This document shows positions 44,132 through 53,174 of a stretch of DNA of 64,000 nucleotides, one piece after another. The notes beneath the pieces are model-generated. The model was not told the DNA's origin. It saw only the letters and a list, made by a program, of their open reading frames with translations, and did not search any database. Source of the stretch: Erwinia billingiae Eb661. Lineage in GTDB: Bacteria > Pseudomonadota > Gammaproteobacteria > Enterobacterales > Enterobacteriaceae. The translations under genes and the position numbers were made by a program. The stretch is from NCBI RefSeq assembly GCF_000196615.1, contig NC_014306.1, forward strand, positions 1,054,001 through 1,118,000, given 5' to 3'. Each line of letters begins with the position of its first letter. Position 1 is the first letter of the stretch.

Positions 44132-44972
44132 GTTCACGCCAGGCCTCCAGCGCAGCACGATCCAGTACCGGCAGTGCCTGGCCCTGAGTGGCTTTACTCG
44201 GGCGACAGGACCACAGCGTGCGGGTATAAGGATGGGTGGCATTGGGCAGTTCTGCGGCGGGCAGCGTATCGAGAATGTTTCCCTGATACATCACCATCAC
44301 CCGATCGCAATGCTCGGAAACCTGCTGTAAATCATGGCTGATCAGCAGCAGGCCCATATTACGTTCTTCCACCAGACGGCGGATTAATGCCAGCACCTGA
44401 TCGCGCATCGCGTGATCCAGTGCGGACGTGGGCTCATCAGCAATCAGGCAGTGGGGATCGGCAATCAGCGCCATCGCCAGCATCACACGCTGGCCCATCC
44501 CGCCGGAAAGCTGATGCGGATAGCGCTGCATCAACTGCTTAGGATCGGGCAAGCCGACCGCATCCAGCATCTCACAGACTTTCTCGTTGATTTCCGCCCG
44601 GCCCAGCTTACTGTGCAGCTTCAGCGGCTCCGCCACCTGCCAGCCGATGGTGCGCATCGGGTTTAAGGCATATTTTGGATCCTGCATCACCATCGCCAGC
44701 TTGCTGCCGCGCAGCTGGCTCCAGCGGCGCTCGCTTAGCGTCAGGGCGTTTTCTCCGGCCACCTGCAGCGTTTTCGCCTGCAGCTGCAAACCCGGTGCCA
44801 GCAGGCCCATCAGGCTGCGGGCAGTCAGTGACTTACCGCAGCCGGACTCACCCACCAGCGCCAGACGTTCGCGGCCCAGGGTAAAGCTGATTTCTTTCAC
44901 CAGCGGCGTGCCGTCCGGACTGGCGATTTTCAGCTTATCCGCGACGATCAGGTCAGAGGTTTCAATTGCCAT
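44124..44972 (-). CDS. Peptide ABC importer ATPase (DppD/OppD-type)
   Basis: This 282-residue ATPase has Walker A GESGCGKSL, Q-loop MQDPKYALNPMRTIGWQVAEPL, a modified signature LSGGMGQRVMLAMAL, Walker B LIADEPTSALD and H-loop ISHD. The signature contains GGMGQR instead of GGMRQR; this is also seen in some NikD/DppD proteins. The start at 44972 overlaps the permease stop by 11 bp. The C-terminal part (NATHPYTRTLWSCRPS) is the short form of the family extension. Confidence 0.9.
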   Translation of the reverse strand: MAIETSDLIVADKLKIASPDGTPLVKEISFTLGRERLALVGESGCGKSLTARSLMGLLAPGLQLQAKTLQVAGENALTLSERRWSQLRGSKLAMVMQDPKYALNPMRTIGWQVAEPLKLHSKLGRAEINEKVCEMLDAVGLPDPKQLMQRYPHQLSGGMGQRVMLAMALIADPHCLIADEPTSALDHAMRDQVLALIRRLVEERNMGLLLISHDLQQVSEHCDRVMVMYQGNILDTLPAAELPNATHPYTRTLWSCRPSKATQGQALPVLDRAALEAWREHD

Positions 44973-45822
44973 TTCGGGTATCCAGTCGGTCACGCAGGCC
45001 ATCGCCCGTCAGGTTAAACGCCAGGCTGGCAAACAAAATCGCCCCGCCTGGTGCGGCGGCTACCCACCACTGATCGAATATCACTTTACTGCCTTCGGCC
45101 ACCATCGATCCCCATTCCGCGGTCGGTGGCTGAACGCCCATTCCGAGGAAGCCGAGGCCGGCCGCAGACAGAATGATGCCGCCGAGGCTCAGCGCGGCAC
45201 GCACCACGGCACTCGGCATACACAGCGGCAGAATATGGCCAAACATCAGGCGTAAGCCGTTGATGCCCTGCATCCGCGCCGCCGCCAGATAATCACTGCG
45301 ACGCAGCGCCAGGGTTTCAGCACGCGCCTGACGGGCGAACGGCGGCCAGCTGGTCAGCGCCAGCGCCAGCGCACCGTTCATCAGGCCGGGGCCGAGCATG
45401 GCGACCAGCGCCAGCGCGATCACCAGATTCGGCAGGGACAGGAAAATATCGGTGATGCGCATCAGCACGCGCTCCGTCCAGCCACCGAGGTAGCCGGCAC
45501 AGATGCCGATCAGCATGCCCACCGGAATGGTCAGCACCAGGATCAGCGACACCAGCAGCAGGGTCGGGCGCGAGCCATAAATCACCCGTGAAAGCAGGTC
45601 GCGGCCAAAGCCATCGGTTCCCAGCCAGTGCAGGGAGGAAGGCGGCAGCAGGCGCGCGGACATCTCCTGCGCATTCGGGTCGAATGGCGCCAGTAACGGC
45701 GCAAATAGCGCCGCCAGCAGCAGGATCGCCACCAGCGTGCCGCCAATCACCAGCGACGTCAGGCGGGGACGGCGACGGCGCGACGGTGCCACGTGGTCGA
45801 GGTCGGTAAGATTTTGCGTCAT
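44962..45822 (-). CDS. Peptide ABC importer permease (DppC/OppC-type)
   Basis: This 286-residue permease has six helices. The N-terminal LFAPLLAPFDPNAQEMSARLLPPS and HWLGTDGFGRDLLSRVIYGSRP are family signatures, and the EAA region is RSDYLAAARMQGINGLRLMFGHILP. It overlaps the upstream DppB-type gene by ATGA. An arginine-rich N-terminus (SRRRRPRL) precedes helix 1. Confidence 0.92.
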   Translation of the reverse strand: MTQNLTDLDHVAPSRRRRPRLTSLVIGGTLVAILLLAALFAPLLAPFDPNAQEMSARLLPPSSLHWLGTDGFGRDLLSRVIYGSRPTLLLVSLILVLTIPVGMLIGICAGYLGGWTERVLMRITDIFLSLPNLVIALALVAMLGPGLMNGALALALTSWPPFARQARAETLALRRSDYLAAARMQGINGLRLMFGHILPLCMPSAVVRAALSLGGIILSAAGLGFLGMGVQPPTAEWGSMVAEGSKVIFDQWWVAAAPGGAILFASLAFNLTGDGLRDRLDTRNGN

Positions 45823-46871
45823 CGGGTTCTCGGGTCGGTTAGCCAGGTTAACGCATCTGCCAGCGCATTGAGGATGATAAAGCAGCTGCCGATCAGCAGC
45901 GTCGAGCCCAGAATCGCCGGGGTATCGGAGGCGAACAGCGCGGTGGTCATATAGCGTCCCACGCCGGGCCAGGCAAACACCGTTTCGGTCAGAACCGATC
46001 CTTCCAGCAGCGTGGCGTAGGAGAGGGCCAGCACGGTAATCAGCGTGCCACGAACGTTAGGGAACACGTGCAGCAGTAAAATCCGCCCACGGCTGGCCCC
46101 TTTGGCCCGCGCCAGCGTGACGTATTCTTTGCTGCTCTCTTCCAGCAGCGCCGCGCGCAGCAAGCGGGTAATACCGGCCATCGCCAGCAGGCCCAGTACC
46201 ACCACCGGTAACCATAAATGCGCGACAGCATTGCGGAACATCTCGGGATCGCCGGAAAGCCAGCTATCAACCAGCACCAGCCCGGTTTTTGGCTCCAGCG
46301 TGTAAATCCAGATATCATCCAGGCGTCCGGGACCGGCCGACCAGTGCAGCACCGCATAAAACAGCAGCAGACCCAGCAGGCCCAGCCAGAATACCGGCAC
46401 CGAGTAACCAAGCAGGGAAATCATCCGCGCAAGGTTATCGAGCAGGCTACCGGGCTTCCACGCGGCCAGCAGCGCCAGCACAATGCCGAAGAACGCACCA
46501 AAGATCATCGCGCAGGTCGCCAGTTCAATGGTGGCCGGGAAGGTGCGCAAGAGATCGCTGGATACGGCCTGATTGGTCAGGCTGGAAATGCCCAAATCGC
46601 CATGGGCGAGGTGCGTCAGATAGTGCCAGAACTGCACCGGCAGCGGCTTATCCAGCCCTAAATCGTGACGAACCTGGGCGTAGGTCGATTCACTGGCGTG
46701 ATCGCCGGCGATCTGCAACGCCGGATCGACCGGCGACAGATGAGAAAGCATAAAGGTGAAGGCCAGCAGACCGAGCAGCGTCACCAGCAGTGAGGCTAAC
46801 CCGGTCAGCAGGCGTCCGCTCTTTAACCAGAAAAGCCGGGAGGACCCGGCTTGTGCAACAGTGACCGTCAT
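45819..46871 (-). CDS. Peptide ABC importer permease (DppB/OppB-type)
   Basis: This 350-residue permease has the long periplasmic loop after helix 1 that is typical of DppB/OppB/NikB (QVRHDLGLDKPLPVQFWHYL). It has the EAA motif EYVTLARAKGASRGRILLLHVFPNV and SVLTETVFAWPGVGRYMTTAL near the end. Its ATG overlaps the binding-protein stop by one base (TAATG), so translation is coupled. Confidence 0.92.
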   Translation of the reverse strand: MTVTVAQAGSSRLFWLKSGRLLTGLASLLVTLLGLLAFTFMLSHLSPVDPALQIAGDHASESTYAQVRHDLGLDKPLPVQFWHYLTHLAHGDLGISSLTNQAVSSDLLRTFPATIELATCAMIFGAFFGIVLALLAAWKPGSLLDNLARMISLLGYSVPVFWLGLLGLLLFYAVLHWSAGPGRLDDIWIYTLEPKTGLVLVDSWLSGDPEMFRNAVAHLWLPVVVLGLLAMAGITRLLRAALLEESSKEYVTLARAKGASRGRILLLHVFPNVRGTLITVLALSYATLLEGSVLTETVFAWPGVGRYMTTALFASDTPAILGSTLLIGSCFIILNALADALTWLTDPRTR

Positions 46872-48439
46872 TACTTGGTGACCTGGCTGTAGTAAACCAT
46901 ATCCGGGTTAATGCCCTGGACGTAGCCTTTAAGATTATCGCGCAGGGCGATCAGGTTACGCGCCTGCAGACCCACCACGTACGGGGAGTTCTTCTGGATT
47001 TCGCGCTGCATATTCTGGTACAGCTCGACGCGCTTAGCCTTATCGCTTTCCGCGGTGGCGGCCAGCGTCTGCTTGTTCAGCTCCGGGATATGCCAGTTTG
47101 AACGCCAGGCCAGCGTTTTGCTGCCATCTTCCGGGTTATAGGCGAAGGCGGCGGCGTTGGTGTTCGGGTCAAAGTAATCCGCGCCCCAGGCGTTCAGGGT
47201 GGCTTCATATTTGTGGGCTTTAACCGAGGTGGCGATCTCGCTGCTCAGGCCTGGGATCAGCTCAACCTTAATACCCCCTTTGGCAAAGCTGGCCTGCAGG
47301 GCCTGGGCAATGTCCAGATACGGCGGCTGGTTGCTGACGCTCAGCTTAAAGCTGACGTTGTTCAGACCGGCTTTCTTCAGGATGGCTTTCGCCTTCTCCG
47401 GATCGTAGCTGAAAGGATTGTCGTTCAGCGCGCCGAGGAAGCCTTCCGGCAGGAACGACTGATGCACCTGGAACTGGCCTTTCAGCAGATCGTCGGCAAT
47501 GCCTTTGTAGTCAAACAGGTAGCGCGAGGCTTCCCACAAGGCCGGGTTTTTCAACGCCGGATTGGCATCAATGTTGAACTGCATGTAGTACAGCGACGCC
47601 ATCGGGATCGCCATTGGCTTCACGCCCGGTTTGCCCTTCAGCCCGGCCATCTGATCGGCGCCCAGATTACGGGCAATATCCACATCGCCCTGCTCAAGCA
47701 GCAGGCGGCGGGTTGCCGGTTCCGGGACGTTTTTGATCAGCACGTTTTTCAGCTTCGGCGCGCCACCCGGTGAGGTTGGGTTGGCGGACAGCAGCACCAC
47801 TTCATGCGGGATGTATTTGCGGATCTGGAACGGGCCGCTGCCGGCAGAATGCACCGCCAGCCACTTGTTGCCGAAATCGTTGTTTTTGGCATTGGCCATC
47901 GCGGTTTTTTCATCAACGATGGATGAAACCGGGGCGGCCAGCAGGCTCAGCACGTAAGTCGGGCTGACGTCAGCGGTCCAGCTAATCTGCACATGCGTTG
48001 CATCGACCTTCTTCAGCTGCGCATCCACATTGTCTTTGGTCCAGCCCAGTTGGGTCAGGATGAAAGAGGGATCGAGGTTCAGCTTAACTACACGACCCAG
48101 CGAGAAGATCACATCTTCCGGACGCACCGGATTGCCGGAGGCAAATTTCGCGCCATCGCGCAGGGCAAAGGTCAGGCTGCGGTTATCGCTGCCCGGCTGC
48201 CAGGATGTGGCCAGCGTCGGTTTCAGATCGGTCGGATTCTGCGGATCGGATTGCACCAGGCGCTGATACAGGTTGGTAAACGCCTGGACCGACGTCAGCT
48301 CAAATCCTTCGGCCGGATCGAAGCTGCTGGCATCATCAATGGACTGAGCAATCACCAGCGTATCTGGCGGGGTTGCAGCGTGAGCAGCCCATGAGGCGGT
48401 CAGTGCAAGGGCAATAATTGACGGGTAAAACGATTTCAT
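46871..48439 (-). CDS. Peptide ABC substrate-binding protein 1 (DppA/OppA family)
   Basis: This 522-residue periplasmic binding protein has a signal peptide ending AAHA before ATPPDT. It is the first gene of the six-gene operon, with AGGTAAGGA as ribosome binding site. SFDPAEGFELTS, LATSWQPGSDNRSLTFALR and LKNVLIKNVPEPATRRLLLEQGD show the family 5 fold. It is clearly paralogous to the protein encoded at 41.7-43.3 kb. Two binding proteins for one permease pair imply two ligand ranges. Confidence 0.93.
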   Translation of the reverse strand: MKSFYPSIIALALTASWAAHAATPPDTLVIAQSIDDASSFDPAEGFELTSVQAFTNLYQRLVQSDPQNPTDLKPTLATSWQPGSDNRSLTFALRDGAKFASGNPVRPEDVIFSLGRVVKLNLDPSFILTQLGWTKDNVDAQLKKVDATHVQISWTADVSPTYVLSLLAAPVSSIVDEKTAMANAKNNDFGNKWLAVHSAGSGPFQIRKYIPHEVVLLSANPTSPGGAPKLKNVLIKNVPEPATRRLLLEQGDVDIARNLGADQMAGLKGKPGVKPMAIPMASLYYMQFNIDANPALKNPALWEASRYLFDYKGIADDLLKGQFQVHQSFLPEGFLGALNDNPFSYDPEKAKAILKKAGLNNVSFKLSVSNQPPYLDIAQALQASFAKGGIKVELIPGLSSEIATSVKAHKYEATLNAWGADYFDPNTNAAAFAYNPEDGSKTLAWRSNWHIPELNKQTLAATAESDKAKRVELYQNMQREIQKNSPYVVGLQARNLIALRDNLKGYVQGINPDMVYYSQVTK

Positions 48440-48567
48440 GACGTTTCCTTACCTGTGAGTTGCTGGCGAGTGTAAGGTACCCGCCGGTAAGACAAATAGT
48501 AGATTATCGGCTATCGATAGATGAAATTGTTATAACGCGCGGGAATTGGTTATAAACCGTCAGCAGG

Positions 48568-49224
48568 TTATCCCGCCAGAGCCAGCCACAGCCACGGCGA
48601 CACGCCAATCAGGTTGTTGAGCATATGCAGAAAAATCGGCAGTTTTAAACCACCCGAGATTAAGCGCGCACAGCACAGCAGCAGCGAGAGGGCGATCAAC
48701 GCAATCATCGTTTGCGGATGGGTGTACTGCGTGTGCATGGCGGCAAAACCGATCGAGGTCAGCAGGGCGCACGCCAGCCGTTGCCGGGGAGCCCACAGCA
48801 GCAAACCTTGCAGCACAAACCCCCGAAACAGGATCTCTTCAAACACCGGTGCCAGCAGCACCACCGCCAGCGAGAACAGCAGGATTTTGCTTTTCCCTTC
48901 GCCAAACTGCCCGCCGGTCCAGCTCTCCTGCTGCAGATATAACGACTGAGACAGGATCAGGCACAGCAGCAGTCCGCTGAATATCAGCCCCTGACGGACG
49001 GTGATTTTACCGAACGGGATATTGCTGTAGTGCCTGGCATACCAGCGATAGAGCGGCACCAGCGCGGAAAACTCCAGTGCACAGAGCACCGGCATCAACA
49101 GGCCCGTTTCCCTTAACGCCGGATAGGCCGGCAGCGCGCTGATCATCACGGTGATCGAATACCAGACCAGGCACATCCCCATGCACAGCAGCGTACAGGT
49201 CACTCTGTCGGCATGATTGTTCAT
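48568..49224 (-). CDS. CPBP-family intramembrane metalloprotease
   Basis: This 218-residue protein has about seven helices and belongs to the CAAX protease and bacteriocin-processing (ABI/CPBP) family. Motif 1 is PVFEEILFRGFV (EExxxR). A histidine lies in FAAMHTQ, and motif 4 is FLHMLNNLIG. The glutamates and histidines form the zinc-binding active site. GAGAG precedes the ATG at 49224. These proteins often provide immunity to bacteriocins or process prenylated peptides, but no such genes are adjacent. Confidence 0.85.
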   Translation of the reverse strand: MNNHADRVTCTLLCMGMCLVWYSITVMISALPAYPALRETGLLMPVLCALEFSALVPLYRWYARHYSNIPFGKITVRQGLIFSGLLLCLILSQSLYLQQESWTGGQFGEGKSKILLFSLAVVLLAPVFEEILFRGFVLQGLLLWAPRQRLACALLTSIGFAAMHTQYTHPQTMIALIALSLLLCCARLISGGLKLPIFLHMLNNLIGVSPWLWLALAG

Positions 49225-49445
49225 TGCAAGGTCTCTCGGTCCGGGGTGAAAGGATGGTAGCAAGCGGTTTGGGGGCTGTCGAGGCGCCCGCATTTCTGGA
49301 AAAACCCGCTAAACAGTTTGCCCGCCAGGCCGATAGTGCATTAACGATCGCGTCTTGAGGACGAGAGGACCAGCGATTCAACTACGCCATGCAGGCAATA
49401 AACGACAGGCGAAGTAAGTCAGCCTGCTTGAAAAGGTCCGAGTAC

Positions 49446-52043
49446 ATGAAATTTCCACCGACCCTGAATCTACACCTTACCGCCGAGGGTCATAAAACGA
49501 CGTTTTTCACCCGGCGCTTACTGATGTCGCTGTCCCTGTTGCTCAGTATCGTGATGCTGCTGGCGATGCTGTTGGTGGTCGGCATTGCCTGGCGACAGAA
49601 TGCCGACGCGGTCAAGCAAGAGACGTTCTTGCTGCACAACGCCTGGAAGGAAAACCGCCAGAACATTCTGACCGATATCCGTGACTATGCCTTTTGGGGC
49701 GAAGCCTGGAACCATCTGCATCTGATGGTGGATCCGGTCTGGGCTTACGATCAGCAGAACTTTGGTCCGGGGCTTTTCACCGAATATCACTACGAAGGGG
49801 TCTTTGTGGTGGACGGCAACGGGCGGACAAGTTATGCGGTGATCAACGGCAAGCTGTCCGACCTGAAGCTGGAAAGCTGGCTGGGCATTCATGCGGCGCC
49901 GCTGATCAAAAGTGCCCGCGCGCTCGCCGCCGAGGATAATGCGCTGACCATCAATGCGATGATTGGCACCACACCGGCAATTGTCGCCGCTGCGCCGATC
50001 ACCACCGGCAAAGTCCCTGGCCTGAAAACGATGCCCGGCCCGCCGTCGGTGATGGTGTTTGTGAATCGCTTCACCCCGGAAAAACTGAAAGCGTTTGGCG
50101 ACAGTATAGGCGTCATCAACACCCGGGTCCCTGACAGCGCCCACGACAGCTTTGTCCCGCCGCTGCTCAATGAAGAGATTGCTGATGAACCGCCGATTGT
50201 GATCCGCTGGGATTCGTTAGCACCTGGCGGCACCCTGCTGTTTATCGTGTTGCCGATGCTGCTGATCACCGCGCTGATCCTGGCGCTGGTGGCCCGCAGA
50301 GTGATTAATCACGCCATGCATAACGCCGCGCTGTCCGACGATCGCTTCACCCAGCTAATGCACAGCCAACGCGAACTGGCGGACAGTGAATCCCGTTTTC
50401 GCGACGTGGCAGAAACCGCCTCGGACTGGATTTGGGAAACCAATGCCCAGGGCGCGCTGACCTATCTGTCCAAACGGTTTGCCGCCGTGACCCACTACGA
50501 CGTGGCGAAGATGCTGGGACGTTCGCTGGATGACGTATTGCAGCACGACGAGCATCTGGTTTCTGACTGGATCATCCAGCAGCGTGCCGACGGTCTGCGC
50601 CATGCCTTGCGCTGCTACTCGGTGACGGCGTTGGGGGCAAAACGTATCTGTAGCCTGATCGCCAATCCGGTGACGGTGAATGGGCAGATCGCCGGTTATC
50701 GCGGCACGGTGTCGGATATCACCCAGGAAGTGGAAGCCCAGGCGCGCATCCATTATTTATCTCAACACGATGCGCTGACCGGCCTGCCAAATCGCGTCTA
50801 TATGAGCGAGTTTCTGCTCGGTCGCCTGCAGGCGCAACCGACGCTGGAGCGGCCGCTGGTGCTGATCAGCCTGGATCTGGATAACTTCAAACCGATCAAT
50901 GATACCTGGGGACATGCGGCCGGGGATTGTGTGCTGAATGAGGTGTCTCACCGACTGCGCAGCGTGTTGAAGGCGGGCGATCTGGTGTCACGGCAGGGCG
51001 GCGATGAGTTTGTGCTGATCGTCTCTAATCTGGCCGATGAAGCGGAAATTGCCGCCTGCTGTAAATCGCTGATCGATGAACTCCGTCGTCCGTTTATGCT
51101 CGGCCAGCATGAAGTTTTCCTTGGGGCAAGCCTGGGGATTGCGCTGGCACCGCGCGATGCGATGCAGGCCGAAGAACTGCTGCGGCTGGCGGATATTGCC
51201 CTGTATAAATCGAAGCAGGAAGGGCGCAATCGCTGGACCTGGTACACGCCAGAAATGGCCGAACTGTTGGTCAAACGCCGTGAGATGGAGCGCAACCTGC
51301 GTAAAGCCATCGGCGGTGATGAACTGCGGTTGTACTATCAGCCACGCTATGACCTGAAAAAAGGGCGGCTGGAAGGGGCGGAAGCGCTGATCCGCTGGCA
51401 GCATCCGGCCAGCGGGATGATCATGCCGGACAGCTTTATCCCGCTGGCGGAAGAAACCGGTTTAATCATCGATATCAGTACCTGGGTGTTGCACCGCGCC
51501 TGCACCGACGCGATGAGCTGGCCGTCGCCGATGTACGTCTCGGTGAATATTTCTCCGGTTGAGTTTCGCAGCGGCCATCTGGCGAAGCGCGTGGCGAATG
51601 CCCTGCACAGCAGCGGGCTGCCGCCGGAGCGCCTTGAACTGGAAATCACCGAAAATATCACGCTGGAGAATCCCCAAAGCGCGCTGGAAGTGATGCAGGC
51701 GCTGAAGACCCTTGGCGTACGGTTAACGGTGGATGACTTCGGCGCAGGCTATGCCTCACTGGGGTATTTGAAGACCTTCCCGTTCGATGGCATGAAGATG
51801 GACCGTTCCTATATGAATGACTTCCCGAACTCGCCACAGGCGCTGTCGATCGTCGAAGGCATCATTGGCCTCGGCAGGGCATTTGCTCTGACGGTGACGG
51901 CAGAAGGGATTGAAACCCGCGAGCAGCTGCAGGAGTTGCAGGCGATTGCCTGTCAGGAAGGCCAGGGTTATTACCTCGGCCGGCCGATGCCGCTGGACCG
52001 GTTCCGCCTGCTGCTGGACACGGAGGTTTCACCGGTAGCATGA
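49446..52043 (+). CDS. Membrane-bound CHASE4-PAS-GGDEF-EAL cyclic-di-GMP enzyme
   Basis: This 865-residue inner-membrane protein has helix 1 (about 25-48), a periplasmic CHASE4-like domain (DIRDYAFWGEAWNHL) and helix 2 (about 262-285). A PAS domain (SRFRDVAETASDWIWETNAQG) follows, then a GGDEF domain with intact GGDEF (residues 518-522) and an EAL domain with EALIRW, ITENITLENP, DDFGAGYAS and EGIET. Both active sites look complete. The product-inhibition I-site RxxD reads KAGD, so feedback may be weakened. The output QGYYLGRP differs from the common QGYLFSRP. It is preceded by AAGG and followed by a terminator. Confidence 0.92.
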   Translation: MKFPPTLNLHLTAEGHKTTFFTRRLLMSLSLLLSIVMLLAMLLVVGIAWRQNADAVKQETFLLHNAWKENRQNILTDIRDYAFWGEAWNHLHLMVDPVWAYDQQNFGPGLFTEYHYEGVFVVDGNGRTSYAVINGKLSDLKLESWLGIHAAPLIKSARALAAEDNALTINAMIGTTPAIVAAAPITTGKVPGLKTMPGPPSVMVFVNRFTPEKLKAFGDSIGVINTRVPDSAHDSFVPPLLNEEIADEPPIVIRWDSLAPGGTLLFIVLPMLLITALILALVARRVINHAMHNAALSDDRFTQLMHSQRELADSESRFRDVAETASDWIWETNAQGALTYLSKRFAAVTHYDVAKMLGRSLDDVLQHDEHLVSDWIIQQRADGLRHALRCYSVTALGAKRICSLIANPVTVNGQIAGYRGTVSDITQEVEAQARIHYLSQHDALTGLPNRVYMSEFLLGRLQAQPTLERPLVLISLDLDNFKPINDTWGHAAGDCVLNEVSHRLRSVLKAGDLVSRQGGDEFVLIVSNLADEAEIAACCKSLIDELRRPFMLGQHEVFLGASLGIALAPRDAMQAEELLRLADIALYKSKQEGRNRWTWYTPEMAELLVKRREMERNLRKAIGGDELRLYYQPRYDLKKGRLEGAEALIRWQHPASGMIMPDSFIPLAEETGLIIDISTWVLHRACTDAMSWPSPMYVSVNISPVEFRSGHLAKRVANALHSSGLPPERLELEITENITLENPQSALEVMQALKTLGVRLTVDDFGAGYASLGYLKTFPFDGMKMDRSYMNDFPNSPQALSIVEGIIGLGRAFALTVTAEGIETREQLQELQAIACQEGQGYYLGRPMPLDRFRLLLDTEVSPVA

Positions 52044-52056
52044 TGATCGCCGACAC

Positions 52057-52083
52057 AAAAAAGCCCGCTTAAGCGGGCTTTTT
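52057..52083. terminator. Bidirectional rho-independent terminator
   Basis: GCCCGCTTAAGCGGGC (52063-52078) is perfect, with six A residues before and five T residues after. It serves the GGDEF-EAL gene on the plus strand and the 21-residue membrane peptide gene on the minus strand. Confidence 0.88.
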
Positions 52084-52086
52084 ACG

Positions 52087-52152
52087 TTAGCGGACACGAA
52101 CCGCAACAAACGTCATGATGACGGCGAACAACACAAACACAACCAGTTCCAT
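52087..52152 (-). CDS. 21-residue single-span membrane microprotein
   Basis: On the minus strand AGGAGG is followed, six bases later, by an ATG and 21 codons. The product is MELVVFVLFAVIMTFVAVR plus VR: one hydrophobic helix with a basic C-terminus. A -10 consensus TATAAT lies about 35 bp upstream, and the bidirectional terminator follows 3 bp after the stop. All signals of a real stand-alone gene are present. I do not recognise the family. Confidence 0.65.
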   Translation of the reverse strand: MELVVFVLFAVIMTFVAVRVR

Positions 52153-52338
52153 AAGAACCTCCTATCTCAGATAATTCTTAAATTATAGCGCTGGCTACGG
52201 CATCCCGCTGAGGCATTTTGTGCCGCGTTATCCCGGATCACAGAAACAAACAGCGTTACGAAAAGCGATTATCATCACGGCGTCGGGTCTGGTAGGCTTC
52301 CTGTTGATTGCCGAAGATAAAAGCACAGGAGAGAAGTT

Positions 52339-52635
52339 ATGAAGTTTTATGGAAAAATTGCCGCTATCGCAGCGCTGCTGGCGTTATCCGGTTGCCAGAC
52401 GGCGACGAAGAATGGGAACAGTTCCGCTGCGGTCGATCCGGAAATGGATCGTTGTGGTGCCTCTGAATATCAGCAGTACGTGGGCAAACCCTTGTCAGCC
52501 ATAGATGGATTGCGTTTCGAACATCCTGTTCGCGCGATTCCGTATAATTCTGCGGTGACAATGGACTTCAACCTCAATCGTCTGAACTTTATGGGCGATG
52601 CCAAAAGCAACATCAGCCGGGTTTATTGCGGCTAA
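52339..52635 (+). CDS. I78-family peptidase-inhibitor lipoprotein
   Basis: This 98-residue lipoprotein has a signal peptide with lipobox LSGC, lipidated at Cys19. The mature protein carries the I78 inhibitor pattern: MDRCGASEYQQYVGKPLSAI, then RAIPYNSAVTMDFNLNRLNF and ending ISRVYCG. I78 proteins are small inhibitors of serine proteases. The two terminal cysteines may form a disulfide. Serine residue +2 is absent (QT follows), so outer-membrane sorting is likely. Confidence 0.85.
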   Translation: MKFYGKIAAIAALLALSGCQTATKNGNSSAAVDPEMDRCGASEYQQYVGKPLSAIDGLRFEHPVRAIPYNSAVTMDFNLNRLNFMGDAKSNISRVYCG

Positions 52636-52661
52636 AAAAAAGGGCCGAATTTCCGGCCCGT
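52636..52661. terminator. Terminator between the I78 and scsD genes
   Basis: GGGCCG and CGGCCC form a stem. On the minus strand it is followed by eight U residues, so it is a strong terminator for scsABCD. On the plus strand the tail is weak. Confidence 0.8.
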
Positions 52662-52667
52662 TCAGTA

Positions 52668-53174
52668 TTAATGTTTTTTTTGCGCCCACCAGAGGCGCAA
52701 CTTCATTCCCCAGTAGCTGGTCCAGCCGGTAGTGCTTTGCACCACCTGACCTTTCGAGACGACCAGCAGCGTCGGCGTTACGCTGACATCCCAGTTAGCC
52801 GCCATGCTTCCCTGCGGATCGTTGACCACCGGCAGCGTCAGATGTTTGCCATTCAAATAGCGCACCACGCGACTGTCGTCACCCGAGCGAATGGCCACGG
52901 TCAGCACGTTGCTGCCGTTATCGCTGAGTTTCACCACGTCCGGCGTGGTGTAACGGCAGATGCCACACCAGCTCGCCCAGAAGTAAACCAGCAGCGGTTT
53001 TTTCATGCTCAGCTCGGCCAGCGTCACGTCCCGGCCATCAATGGTGTGAAGCGGGATGTCTGCAAAACCTGTCGGCGCCTGCGGGGCACGGAAGAAATCA
53101 ATCACCGTAAACAGCACCGCCATCATCATCAGCAGCAGCAGCAGATCGCGAAGAATGCGTCGCCCCTTAGCCAT
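52668..53174 (-). CDS. scsD: ScsD, membrane-anchored thioredoxin-like protein
   Basis: This 168-residue periplasmic thioredoxin-fold protein has an N-terminal membrane anchor (residues 10-27). Active site Cys70/Cys73 lies in WASWCGICR, and cis-proline in VTPTLLV. In Salmonella ScsD belongs to the copper-tolerance redox set ScsABCD. Its ATG overlaps the scsC stop (TAATG). The terminator directly follows. Confidence 0.9.
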   Translation of the reverse strand: MAKGRRILRDLLLLLMMMAVLFTVIDFFRAPQAPTGFADIPLHTIDGRDVTLAELSMKKPLLVYFWASWCGICRYTTPDVVKLSDNGSNVLTVAIRSGDDSRVVRYLNGKHLTLPVVNDPQGSMAANWDVSVTPTLLVVSKGQVVQSTTGWTSYWGMKLRLWWAQKKH

